A stretch of 64,000 nt of DNA, from the NCBI RefSeq assembly GCF_958450345.1, contig NC_088784.1:40672278-40736277 (forward strand), given 5' to 3'. Every line of letters starts with the position of its first letter. Position 1 is the stretch's first letter. Source of the DNA: Calliphora vicina (lineage: Eukaryota; Arthropoda; Insecta; Diptera; Calliphoridae). Shown here one piece after another: positions 32,771 to 44,166 of the stretch. The notes beneath the pieces are model-generated. The model was not told where the DNA came from. It ran no database searches and was given only the letters and a program-made list of their open reading frames with translations. The position numbers and the translations under genes are program-made.

Positions 32771-32856
32771 AGGGTAGTTCTTAGATCACATCCTTAGGAT
32801 GCTTAAGCCCCTGCACCGTGCCCGAAGACTCAAGGTGACTACCCGCAGCAGGGGTA

Positions 32857-32866
32857 GCCATACCTT
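32857..32866. repeat. LINE target-site duplication, 5' side
   Basis: GCCATACCTT, the partner of 28053-28062, immediately beyond the 5' end of the LINE. Confidence 0.6.
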
Positions 32867-33155
32867 CGTCCGCTTGTTTAAAAATATAGGACGTACTTTC
32901 TTACCGAATGGACTCAAATTTTTTTGTTAGTTAGACAACTAAATTACCAATAATATACAAAAGATTTCAGTCACCCCTACACCCTTCGGAATTTTACCTA
33001 TTTTTTATCAACATTTTTTGAGATATTGACTTGAAATTTTTTTTGTAAGACCAAAAATTAATAAATTTGGATCAAATTGTTCCTAATATTTGCAATACTA
33101 TTAAAATTTTGATACAAATTTTAGTTTTAGAAACTCAATAAATATGTAATATGTA

Positions 33156-34126
33156 GGGTGATCGGGCCGGTTTTTAATAACCGGTTATAACCGGTTTTTT
33201 TGAAAAGCTTACATTTCGAATATCGAAGAAACCGGGTTTTTCTACTCGAATAGCCGGTTTTATCTAAAAGTGTGTTTTTATGAGTTTAAGAGTATTAAAA
33301 ACTTTAAAAATATTCAAAATCCACAAAAAAAATTAAAACAAATACTATTTTAGAAAACTTTTTATATTTAGAAAATGTCACAAGTGATCTGGAAACCTGA
33401 AAACTTACTCAATGCTTTGTTTTCTATATGTTCTACACACCAAGTAAAAGATAATTTTCAATGTCTAGTTTTATAAAATAAAATCGATATACTCCAAAGC
33501 ATTTAAACTGTGTTTTACTTAATCCTAAGAGATTATTTTACCTTCATAAGGCCTTCAAATTTACCGACATTAACGTCTTCGGTTAAAATTTGACCCAAAT
33601 AGAAAATAGATTTTTTTTTTTTAAAAAAAAGCCTAACTTAGTTGTTGACATTTGAAATTAAATTAAAATCATAAAATATCAAATATATCAACCACTCATT
33701 TTTAGAAAAAATGCAATTTTAATTTCAAAAATGAAAAACAGTAGTTCAGCAAGTATTATGAAAAGAGACAGATATATATTAGAACTACCAAAGATATATA
33801 AAACCTAACCTAAGTTGCTGACATTTGAAATAAAATAAAATTCATAAAATATCAACCACTCACTTTTAGAAAAAATTAACTATTAATTTCAAAATGGGTA
33901 AAATTTGAAGCGTTTATCTTCGCTTCAAATTTTATTTTTATCAACATTGTTCTAATTACTATTATTTTAGTAAATAAAACTTTTTTTCTTCTTATTTCTA
34001 GGTGTTTTAATATTTTTCCAAAAAACCGGTTAACCAGTTATTATAAAAAAACCGAAACCGGTTTATTGCAATTTTTCGAAGAAATCGAAAACCGGTTTCT
34101 AAAAAATTTCGAAGAATTGATCACCC
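33156..34126. mobile_element. TA-GGGT element with ACCGGTT motif array
   Basis: TIR GGGTGATC and GATCACCC, TA at 33154-33155 and 34127-34128. Subterminal regions are rich in AACCGGTT and CCGGTTTTT (33163-33260, 34024-34110). No protein frame. It abuts the piggyBac remnant, where a second GGGTGATC begins at 34141. Confidence 0.6.
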
Positions 34127-34331
34127 TAGTTACATATTACTAGGGTGATCGATTCGAGGAACACAGAGAGGCAATCGCTCCACAACATTCGCGGATGCAC
34201 CCAAATTAGGTTTATTTTCCTCACCATGGTCGTCGTCGCCGGAGTAAATTTCTAACGAATAGCAAAATCCGAAATCATCGCACATAAGAAACAATTTGTC
34301 AACCCATGGGTTCAATGTATTGTTTCATATA

Positions 34332-35210
34332 TTTGCTGAATTCACATCAATTTGTATCGTGTATCTTGTATTAAATATAATTTTTGTTTATTAGTTTGTG
34401 AACAACCATTGTATATTGTATGAATGTTTTTGAAAGCATAGTATGTATCAAAGTATACCAAGTAGTCCGACTCTCAATTTTTTAAAATTACTCTCTCACA
34501 TATACGGGTACCGTGTGAGTTCAGAGAAATGTTTACCAATGAAATGTCTTGAAATTTAAACTTTTAAATTTTGATAAAAATAACGTTTTTTACACATTAT
34601 TACACTAACACATATTACTCTTTATTTTTTTAAAACACTTTTTGCACACTTTCATGTTTCTATTTTGCACAAATCAAGAAAAAATATTTTTGGAATTTCT
34701 GACATGTAATTTTTTGTTATTGTAGAATTTAAATTATAGGACAGAGTTCCAATTTTTGGTATTGAAAATTCATACAAATTAAAATTTAAAACATTTTTAT
34801 AGAACTCTGTTGCCTGGAGAAAATTTAAAAGTTACCAACACATGTGTAATTTTGTTACTAACACATGTATAGAGTTAGGTACTTTTTCACTAATACATGC
34901 TTATAGTTAGGTACTGCTGTCAAAGAGTTGGACTACTTGTTATACTTTGGTATGTATAACAAGTAGACCGACTCTCATTTTTTCAAATTACTCTCTCACA
35001 TATACGGGTACTATGTGTGCTCAGAGAAATTTATAGCTGTAAACCAATACAACTTTTTAAAAACATACAAAATAAAAGTGTATAAGTGTATATAATTTTT
35101 GTATGAAAATTTCCAACAACAAGCTTACACTAATGTATTTGAATTCAATAATACACTCGATACAATGATACAAGGGGTTTTGTGAATTCAGCAAATTGTG
35201 AATTCAGCAA
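34332..35210. mobile_element. TIR insertion inside the piggyBac remnant
   Basis: TIR TTGCTGAATTCACA with inverse TGTGAATTCAGCAA (right copy at 35197-35210; a second right-end copy at 35181-35194). TTTCATATA flanks it at 34323-34331 and 35211-35219, a duplication of 8-9 bp fitting hAT. A further TIR element is nested at about 34446-34960. Confidence 0.7.
34446..34960. mobile_element. Nested element with CAAAGTATA...AAGTAGTCC ends
   Basis: Left TCAAAGTATACCAAGTAGTC (about 34448) is inverted at about 34926-34956 (GACTACTTGTTATACTTTGG). A third, partial end lies near 34968, with a repeat of the interior (ACTCTCTCACATATACGGGTA) at 34490 and 34990. The internal CTCTC-CACATATACGGG resembles the hAT-like MITE at 537. 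Confidence 0.5.
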
Positions 35211-35965
35211 TTTCATATAGTGTTTAATCTTTGTCTCACAAATTTGATCATCAACACACAATCTTGCTCGTTTTGCTAATTTTTAAAGTAACTGTTCAAT
35301 GCGGCAATTATCGGACTATTTTGTACAGACGATCGTAGCCTGGATCGTATAGCAGCATCAATATCGAAATTTGGGTCATAATCACTGCCGTCAGAAGAAA
35401 AATCACCATCTTCATCACGTTCCGACCTCGCAACCGAATTAAAAAACTGGCAAATCTCTTCTTCTGTTCTAAAATCACGAATTCTAATCGACATTTCTAA
35501 TCAACAAACTGAAAAAAACGTTACAAAAACTTTGATATATAATTTTATATTTGGTAAATTTCGAACTCCCGGACCAACCAAAAACTTTAAAAAACCCACT
35601 AAATAAAATAAAAATTATTATTTTAGACACTCACAATAGCTTCTAGGCACTATAACGATCTCGAAAATATTTTTTTTAGCTTAAATTTTTACGTATTTAA
35701 CACCAAATTATTTTTCTGAAATTACACAATTTCGCAAAAGTTGTTTTTTTCGAGGTTTCGACACCTTACTGAACATACGTGAGTCAAATAAAGTCGGTTT
35801 CAAGTGGCAATCGGCGCAAACTGTGGCGCTCGTATCAAGAAACGTCCTTAAAGTCTCGGCGGGAAGTTTAGACAAAAATCGTTGAACAAAATTTTATTTT
35901 ATTTTGGTTAAGGGTTACAATTTTGTAGCCACAACTGTAAAATTCGGTCACTAAGGTAGAATCAT

Positions 35966-36330
35966 TCAGTTAGCAACAAATTCGGTTGCTATCACGAATC
36001 TGTTTTCTCTGTGTATAGGTATATATTGCATATACAGTGGTCTGAATATGCAGTCAACAATCCTATGTATGTCCACATAGGAATCCAAGATCCTGGAGCG
36101 TCCATAGCATTTGCCAGCGTTAGGCCACACCTCAGTTTTGAGGGCCAGTTGTATCGTCATCAGAACCACCGGCAAATAGTCTAACATGATAAATAGCTCT
36201 TTAGAATACGTAGACCCTTCCGCTCCTGTTATCAGAATTCCAATAGTCCGAGAGACGCGTTGGTCGTCTTTCCGGTGGGAAAATTTCTCCAAAGCATGCC
36301 ACCACATCATTACATCATAATACAAAACGC
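35966..36330 (-). pseudogene. LINE reverse transcriptase remnant
   Basis: A minus-strand frame of 119 codons reads MMWWHALEKFSH...QRVSRTIGILITGA...ML. It aligns with residues 561-625 of the ORF2 at 28236-31139 (WWRVVDTKTHL...VQRLACLAITGSM...ML), the segment just after RT. Nothing upstream or downstream of this part of a LINE remains, so it is a fragment. Its left side runs into a short piece ending TTTTCTCTGTG (35920-36016) resembling the CACAGAGAAAA MITE ends. Confidence 0.65.
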
Positions 36331-37727
36331 GTTTTATAACTGACTTAAAGATCGAACTGATGTCCTACAGGCCAATGCCCAAATTAGTACCAATTACCCT
36401 TTTGTAAGAATGTATGGCCACGTAGGACATATTTACGTTACGTATTATTGGTTGTAAGTATATACTGGTGGTGTCAGAACAAACCACAACAAATTGAACA
36501 TATCAGTAATAAATGTTATTCTAATTTAACATAGCTACCGCCTGTAGGGTAATGTATTGGTAACAAAATTTACTAAATGTTACAAGTAAGAAACCATTAA
36601 TTAGTATTTAAAATTCTAAAACTTTAAATATTTCAAATATGTAATAGAACTCGTATCTCATTAAATTTACACTTATGTTTAGTATTACAAAATTGTTATC
36701 GTTATTTATTGTTAAATATGTGTTTTATTATAAAAGTACATCAATAAAGATTTCTTAAAAAACTATAAAATTCTTTATAAATTTACGTCATAAATACGAA
36801 ACAGCAAACGAAATTGTTAATAACGCGTTTAAATATTGTTAACACGTAAGAATTTTATATGAAATTCTTAGAGAAGACCCATCAAATCGTACAAAAACTA
36901 AAAGCAAAATAATTCCCCCACAGCAAGATAAACCAACAAACCAACGAAACAGCAGCAGAAAAAGAATAAATCTCCACATGTATTTATGATCAGATAAATA
37001 AGAACTCGATTAAAGTAATTCGGAACTAAAACAGAAACATCAACAACGCCAATAACAACAACAACATGACCAGCCAGTAGAAGTCTCATAAAAAAGTGAT
37101 TTAAAAGTTCAACTCGCTTTCCTTGAATAAAATACCCGAATCCATATAATTGTCATGGTACGGGTATGAAAGAGCGCACAAAACTCCAAACACACAAATA
37201 TTGTCATTTTTATGGCAAATTTTTCATTGTCTCCTGTCCGTGGCACGTAACAGCAATAAAAAAGGTGCACATGCGCAATGTTCAAAGCTAGTTGTTACTC
37301 CGTTTACTTTTATTTCTTTGTTTATATTTATATTTTTTTATTATTTGTTTTGATGACAAATGGGCGAAACAGAATTTAAAATTAACAAGTAAAAGTTTCA
37401 ACTAACTGCGGCTCAGTCGAATAATTTTATACCCTTTACTATTAGAATTAGAACATTTTGTTACTCATATGGTTTGTAACGTACACATATAGATACAATT
37501 ACCAGTAAAAATAACTATTGTCTGAAATTATTATTAGTTCGCTTAATATACAGATGAGTTCAACATGCCACCCAAAGTGACTAGATGACCAACTACTGTT
37601 TATGCTGAAATTGATCTTATTATTGAAAATCCCAAGTACTTTTCCCAGAGTTGCCTTATTGCCCATCCAAACTTTTAAGTTATACAACCATTCATTTAAT
37701 ATACATAAAGTCAATGAAGATAACTTA
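36331..37727. other. Gene-free stretch
   Basis: No gene or element recognised. 36900-37340 is less AT-rich and has CAA/CAG tracts, but no supported frame. Confidence 0.35.
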
Positions 37728-37973
37728 AGGAGGGTCACACATGGCAAATATTTGACGAAAAAGACATAACCACTAAATAAAGTATATTTTAATTCTTTTA
37801 TTTATTCCAAAAAATCCTTTTAGGACAATTTAAAACAAATATTTAGTTTTATTTTATTTGATGCAGTTTGATCTTACAAATCACTTTGTAAGAGTAAACA
37901 ACGTCAAACAAATGTTTGCAAAAAAAATAGTGGTTACGCTTTTTTGAGTAAATATTTGCCATGTGTGAGATTT
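37728..37973. mobile_element. PIF/Harbinger-like MITE, copy B
   Basis: Starts AGGAGGGTCACACATGG after TTA, and closes with GCCATGTGTGAGATT, a decayed inverse. The interior matches 50146-50400, including TTTGATGC and TTTGATCTTACAAA. Confidence 0.6.
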
Positions 37974-40500
37974 AGTATCCGAAATATAGGTAAACATAAT
38001 TTTTAACAAGTGCAGTGAGGATCATTATAGAGTTGAGATCATGTTACTACGTCTTTCTGGACTTTTGTAAAATATGCGAGGATGTTTATTAGCTAGACAC
38101 TATAATTACTTACGGATACAATTAGTTCTTTTTATTTTCCGAACTTTTTCTATAATAGGAATAAATATGATGGACCCCGTTTTGACAAGACCACACCACT
38201 CGTCAGATGTAATGTCATATTCATTTGACTAATGATCGTTCGATTAATCGAATAATTTCTTACGAATAATTATTCGAACAATTTAAAAATGGCCATTTTT
38301 GAATAACGAATAATTCGAACAATTTTATGTAGAATAATCGAATAAAACGAATAAATGTTCATATATATATTTAAATTTATTAAATTGCTTAAAATTTTTC
38401 ATAATTTCAAATTTAAATAAATAATAAATAATGACTCACAAAAATTGTATTGTTTCTGAAATTCGACAAATAACTAAAGACAAAGGGACTTTCGATCACT
38501 GTAGATGAGTGTTCCGATAGCTTCTTCTATAAATATATAAATATTACAATTCTAAAAACAAATCGTATAAAAAGTTATACGCATCCAAAATTGGAACTTG
38601 TTAAACGTTTTTTTCCAAAAAAGCCCATATATTTTTTCTTTTGTAGAAAAAAAATTTCTTCGGGACTATATAGAATTTTTATATGATCCAGAAAGATAAC
38701 TTAATGCAAAAGCGTGTAAAGAAAATTTGGCTCACTTTAGCGGACATACCACCCCCAGTCCTAACCAAAATTGGCCAATTTAAAAAAAAAAATCGGTTTG
38801 AGTAAAAAATTCTAAAAAGGCAAAGCACCGATCCACGAAAAAGCTCCATATTTGAATAACCCCATATGTTTCTTAAACACCTACTTAGTATTTTTATTAT
38901 CACACAGTAAATAACTTCACAGTAGGCACTTTTCTAAAAAAAACTCAGTTTTTGGAACACATTTTCCCCGTTTTAGGAATTTCGGTATTTGAAAATAAAA
39001 AATAACTTTTTATAGGGAAGAGATAACTGTTACCAAGTTTTTTTATTTTATTTAGAATTTTATCGACAATATAGCTGATATTTTAAAAATAAATTTCGAC
39101 CCTCCGTAGGACCGTCATATCTAAAAAACCATAAAAAGATCGAGCAAAATTAAAAAAAATAAATCAATAAACCTGAATATAAGATAACCTACACTTGTAA
39201 GAGTATTTTTTGTAGATCTTCTCAAGGACTATTTATGTATATTCAAAATTTCAGGTTGAGACCAGAGGTGACCAACTTTGAGGGGCTACGTACTTGCCCC
39301 CATTAGCGCTAGGAAGCTGCACAAATGTAAATCGACTTCTCGAAAACCTCAGCTCAAACCATGTGAAATTTCGTAACAATACTCCAATAGTTCCCAAGAT
39401 ACCGAATTATTTCCAAAAAAAAAGTTTAAAAACCACTGTTTAACGCCAGACGTAGAGTGTGTAAAAAGTTACCTACAATCTTGCAAATATTATTAATATT
39501 TTGTAAACAAAATTCTCAAATATTACTGCATTTTTAAATGGGTGTATGTATGGATGTGTTAAAATATAAATGTTTGTGTATGAATGTATGATATACTAAT
39601 TCTTTGGTACAGAATGAGTACAAGTATCTTTAATAATAAAGATTTTTATCAGTTAAAAATTATTTTGTTCGTCAGTTTTTTTAACTTTTTAAAGAGGCAA
39701 AATGGCATAAGCAAAATATATGGGGAAGCAGTAGATGAACCGAGTTGTATGCAATATTTAATTTTGCCAGTAGAAGTAGATTCATGACTACAAAAACTTC
39801 CATCCATCGTGTTATGAATGTGATGACAGTTTAAAATAATTTTTGGTGATGGTGTCGGTTTTCAAGACCAGTAGTTTGTTGTTTATTGTGTGTTCATTTC
39901 AGCAATTATCTTAACGATACGAGTATGTCATGACTACAAACACAGTGTCGCCAAAAGTTATTAGAACTCGAAAAAATATGATACAAATTAAATATTTTAT
40001 TTAAAAGTTAAATAACTGTTTGAATTTTAAAAGTACTGTAGTTTTTTTAAAAAATTTGTATGAAGATCACGTTATCTATTTAATATGTTTATAAAACAAA
40101 TTGGTGTATTTAATACATTAATACTTGTATAATATTTAAAAGTAATAATGACTTCACCACATAACGTACTATTAGACACATTTACTTGTCACAAGCGTAG
40201 ACATCTACAGTATTAGGGGATATATCAACATCTGATCGTGATCTTTGTTTATAAGAATAGTTTTTTGTTTATAATATACGTGGATATTCTAAGCTTCAAA
40301 TTAAAAAAATAAATGTTTTAATTTGTTTTAATAATTTAAAATATAAAAATTTTCGAACATCGATAACCCATTACATCATGATACTAAAACCAAATTTAGA
40401 ATTGCATGCTTATCTCAAATCGCAAATTTTATTTTAAACGAAACGGATTACAAATTTTAAAGGATGTGCCAATTATGTATTAGCGTAAGAACAGATTTCA
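37974..40500. other. Gene-free stretch with repeat pieces
   Basis: 38225-38360 is dense in CGAATAATTCG-type motifs, like the arrays in the TA-GGGT elements but without clear ends. 38775-38900 (minus) is a copy of the repeat at 63780-63895. 38640-39450 looks like dispersed repeat of unknown type. No gene. Confidence 0.4.
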
Positions 40501-40502
40501 AA

Positions 40503-40735
40503 TTGGAGGATTTCGAGGAAACTTTGTTTTCGTGAGGACATTTGTATGTAAAATAATGAACCGATTTCAGCCAGTTTCAATAAGCTTTGCCCTTGGGTCG
40601 AAAAATGCATGTGCCGAATTTAATCGAAATATCAATCGACTCAGAAAGTGATTCTGAGCCAATCGGTAAGGTGGGTGTTTGACTAATATTTTTGGTCCAT
40701 ACATACATCATCACAAACCTATAATATATATTTTT
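40503..40735. repeat. Dispersed repeat with CTCAGAAAGTGATTCTGAG core
   Basis: The core at 40640-40660 recurs with the same context at 50606-50626 (one base changed) and 54232-54252. The surrounding ACCGATTTCAGCCAGTTTCAATA is also shared. Family unknown. Confidence 0.6.
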
Positions 40736-41466
40736 TCTATTTTACTAATAGATTCTCACCATTTACGTTTTTGACAACTGAGTTAGGTCTTTGACAGGCG
40801 GGTTTCCGACCTATGTGTATTTATCTATGTTTTTTGGTATCTAGTTGTAATGCGTTGTTAACGTCATTTATTTAAACATCTACGGATAAATAAAACATAA
40901 ATGCTATTACTTTAACTGAAATGTGGAACATTTAAACGTTATCCCTTTTTGCTCAAAGTTTCTATGTAGACTGTTTAGTCCTTGGGATCATCGAAAATCA
41001 CAAAAGTGGAAAATAAGAACCTTTCTTGTTAGAGTTTCATGTTTGGTTTTAACCGAAACCGACAATTATTCTTCGGTTTTTACTCTTAATCTATTTTCAG
41101 CAGAAAAATTCAAAATTTAGAAATAAAAAACAAACTTTATTATCCAATGATTCATTAAATTTCTCTAAAAACAGATCGGTAAAAATAACTTATGATTTCT
41201 TTATATTTTTTAAATTGTATTACTATTATTGCTTCAAGAAATGAAACTTTGTTATAAAGAATGACACAAACTCATTTAAAAATTTGATCATACGAGTATT
41301 TGCTCACTATTAAACTTCAAATTGCTAAAGATAGGTACCACTAAAGTCTCCTTTTGTGAATTCTAATTCATTCAGAATCATGTGTACCATTTTGAAGAAC
41401 GAAAAAGTACTCCTTGAGTACCATTGAGTCCCCTATTCTTGATTATTTCTTTACTGGAAAGCATAT

Positions 41467-42064
41467 TGTTACGTTTTAACCTTTTCAAAACGCTGGTTTA
41501 TTTCCTTTAAATAAACCGGATACTTTTGATTGCAAATAAAAGCTTTTTTGCAAAGTTTGAAAATTGTAACAACTCTTTATTTCTTTAAAATGTACAACAA
41601 CAACAGAATTAAATAGCCACTCAATGTTTTTTTATACACGTTTATAAATTCTCAGAATTACAGACACAATTTATAATGTACACGAATTTACTTGAAAAAA
41701 CACAACACACTTTAAGGCACTTAGATGATGTTTCTTCGAAAAGCGTCTCTGATCAACTCACTCACGACTGCAACCTCTGCCACTATTTATAACACTGCAT
41801 TACCATCTAGAAAGCTCTTTAACTGTCAAAGTTCGAATATTCTAGATCATACGCCATCTAGGGTACTTTCTACAATGTTCTTTAACTGAATATTCGAATA
41901 CAGCGTTGCCAACTTACGATCAAATCAATTGAAAGCTTTTATTTAACAATGCCCACATATATGTAACAGTCTGCCATTACAGCACTGTTATTTGAAAGCA
42001 TTATGCTACTTTTAAATCAGCCCTTAAAATCGTTATATTTGAATTCAAGTACAATTTCGTAACA
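41467..42064 (-). mobile_element. Solo LTR of an LTR retrotransposon
   Basis: 598 bp bounded by TGTTACG and CGTAACA, with ATAT on both sides (41463-41466, 42065-42068). Read on the minus strand it has the expected order: a TATAAATA box at 41784-41791, a GAGTGAGTTGATCAGAGACG start region, then an AATAAA at 41576-41581. No internal coding region remains, so LTR-LTR recombination is likely. Family not assigned; the 4-bp duplication fits the gypsy group. Confidence 0.75.
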
Positions 42065-42068
42065 ATAT

Positions 42069-43380
42069 ATTAGTCAACTTTAATGTATACATGCTAACTA
42101 ATTTAATATATTAAAAGAGTACCATTAAAATAAATTTTCAATTTTGAATTTTAACTTTATATAGAATTTCATATATTATTAACTGATTTTGTTTCTATAA
42201 CACTTAATATTTAACCAATTATCTCAATACCGAAATAAAACCGATCGGTTTTGAAATTTTTCGATTTTTTGGAAACTCTAATCCTAGTGTACACGCTTTT
42301 CGAAATGTGACCTATTGAGGTACATTTAAAGAAAATTAAAGAAAGCTAATATAAAAAAATGTTTCCTTTTTCAATTTAACACTACTACGCTCATATTGTA
42401 CACTTGCGTTCATTATTATTCATTTTACCACACAAAAAAAAGTAAAACAAGGAGTCGAAAGTATCTCTTTTCTTTTTTAACGATCTTCACTTCATTCAAC
42501 AAATTATTATGTACGAGTAGACGTAGAAAATTCAACAGAAACACAAACTCTTGGGTTACGAATCTGATACGATTTTCACCACAACAGTTCTGAGAAAGTC
42601 TTTAAAAGTCTAATCAAGTTACGTGAACTAATTTTTTTCATTTTACTGAAAATTGCCAGAGAGCACCTGTCGGCCAACATCACAAACATTCACTTCAGCA
42701 CATCCATTTACGATCAAAGAGATCAATAACAAATCAAACTGCTCAAAGTGAGCGAACCGATCGATCACTCTACCTTAAATGACACACACTCAAAGACACT
42801 TTTACACACGCACTCACACACACACACACACACACAACTATTTAACACAAGCTTAAAACTGAACGTTCCGATCCGTTCGATAGACCGGCAGTAGTTAATT
42901 AACGTCATACCACAAATGCCAAAGAGTGCATTAATAAATGCACACACGCATACGGAGACCGCCACATTTTGAAACAAGTTGCCACTGTGTCTAACTAGTT
43001 CACTTTTGAAAAAGAATATGTAGTGTGTACGTATGTACTTGTACGATCACATGAGTACAAACCCCTACATTGTTGTGGCCCACAGTGATCGAGTGTAAAA
43101 ATGATCGATTTATCAAACAGCCGCCAACAAAGTTGGCATAATATCAATCTTTAACTCATTACTATTTACTAAACAGCTAACTTACCTGTCAACTAACTAC
43201 ACATGGAGAAAACATATACCACAAATAACAGCCAATACCACGGCTGCAGGATTTTAAGATTTATCGCCATTTTGACGATTTTAAGGGTACAAAATGACCC
43301 ATTGACAATTTAAAGATGTTTCCTTAAATTTGACGATTTCTTTAAGGATAAATTCTGCAATAACTTTCAATACTATTAAC
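42069..43380. other. Gene-free stretch with CA microsatellite
   Basis: A (CA)n tract at about 42814-42835. 42650-43190 is less AT-rich and shows no TE features; it may be unique sequence. No gene supported. Confidence 0.4.
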
Positions 43381-43605
43381 TACACCTTTTCCAGTTGTAC
43401 TTCAGAAATTTCTAATTGTATTTCAGAGAATTCCAATTGAATTTCAGAAATTTCCAATTATATTTCAGAATTTTCTGATTATATTTCAGAACTTTATATT
43501 TGTATTTCAAAAATTTCCAATTGTATTTCCGAATTTTCCAAATGTACATAAGAATTTTCTAATTGTATTTCAGAAATTTCAGATTGTATTTCAGAATTTT
43601 GGAAA
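43381..43605. mobile_element. Element with ~21-bp ATTTCAGAA repeats, copy 2
   Basis: Starts CTACACCTTTTCCA and ends TGGAAATGTGTAG, matching the outer ends of 7485-7881. Inside are about ten units of the form ATTTCAGAATTTTC + AATTGTATTTCAG, all in one direction here. Confidence 0.6.
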
Positions 43606-43982
43606 TGTGTAGTTCTTATAAAATTCTAAACAAACAACTTGCAAACAGACCAAGTTTTTATAAATTTTGTTTTTATAAATCACAATTTTTTTATGTAAAA
43701 GATTTAAATGTTCAAAGAAATTCGTTTGAAAATTATAAATTTTTTTAATAAAGAAGCAAACATGCGCGGAATTTCTCTATTTACGACTCTTTGAACACAA
43801 ATGTAAAAATCCGGGAACTCTGCCGAATAAAGTGTTCAATATAGAAGAATCCAATTTTAATGGACTTCGACTTTGGTATTCGTTCGAATTGAGCAACATG
43901 TTATATGTAAATTCGAAATTGACATAAATAAGTTGCACATAAAAAACATACGAAACAACGACATAAGAATTGTGTATAGAAA

Positions 43983-44158
43983 CATAGAATAAACACATAG
44001 AACGGAAGTAGAGAGTAATATATATTGAAAAATTACTCTCTTTTCACACATACGAGTGATACAATAACAAAATACATGCAATACATTCTCATGAATTAGG
44101 TTTTCGACAACAGACTTAGGTTTTTGGTTCTCAGTTACCTATCTAGTTGTTGTCTATG
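43983..44158. mobile_element. hAT-like MITE, 176 bp, copy 2
   Basis: Exact 8-bp duplication TATAGAAA at 43975-43982 and 44159-44166. Ends CATAGA and TCTATG are perfect inverses. Same length and highly similar sequence to 537-712. Confidence 0.8.
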
Positions 44159-44166
44159 TATAGAAA

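Larger units (their letters stand above)
28063..32856 (-). mobile_element. LINE (non-LTR retrotransposon), RNase H-bearing clade
   Basis: A two-ORF LINE on the minus strand, clearly more GC-rich than its surroundings. The 5' end is near 32856. The 3' end at 28063 is a short tail of repeated AACCTAAA/AACCTAAAA. A 10-bp direct repeat GCCATACCTT lies just outside both ends (28053-28062, 32857-32866) and is the best target-duplication candidate. ORF1 and ORF2 overlap by 112 nt in different frames. RT plus RNase H and the ORF1 type suggest the LOA/I/R1 group. The endonuclease normally preceding RT is not seen. Confidence 0.88.
34143..35494 (-). pseudogene. piggyBac-like transposase remnant, split by an insertion
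   Basis: The N-terminal piece at 35276-35494 (MSIRIRDFRTEEEICQFF, acidic SSDGSDYDPN) ends in a stop. Just beyond it on the minus strand, 35215-35275 reads LCVDDQICETK...HYMK, the region of a catalytic Asp in piggyBac transposases. After the insertion at 34332-35210 the similarity resumes at about 34143-34322 with NPWVDKLFLMCDDFGFCYSLEIYSG and LGASANVVERLP. The section between the N-terminal piece and LCVDD is missing, there is at least one frameshift, and the C-terminus is lost. Family confident, function absent. Confidence 0.75.

Noticed and set aside
28040..32885. GTTTAAAAAT as alternative LINE target duplication (28040-28049, 32876-32885)
   Set aside because: AT-rich, likely by chance in this sequence, and leaves extra unexplained bases; GCCATACCTT fits the element ends better.
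43381..43605. Regular ~21-bp repeats resembling a CRISPR-like array
   Set aside because: Eukaryotic AT-rich DNA, units degenerate, no constant spacer pattern; ends match a foldback element at 7485.
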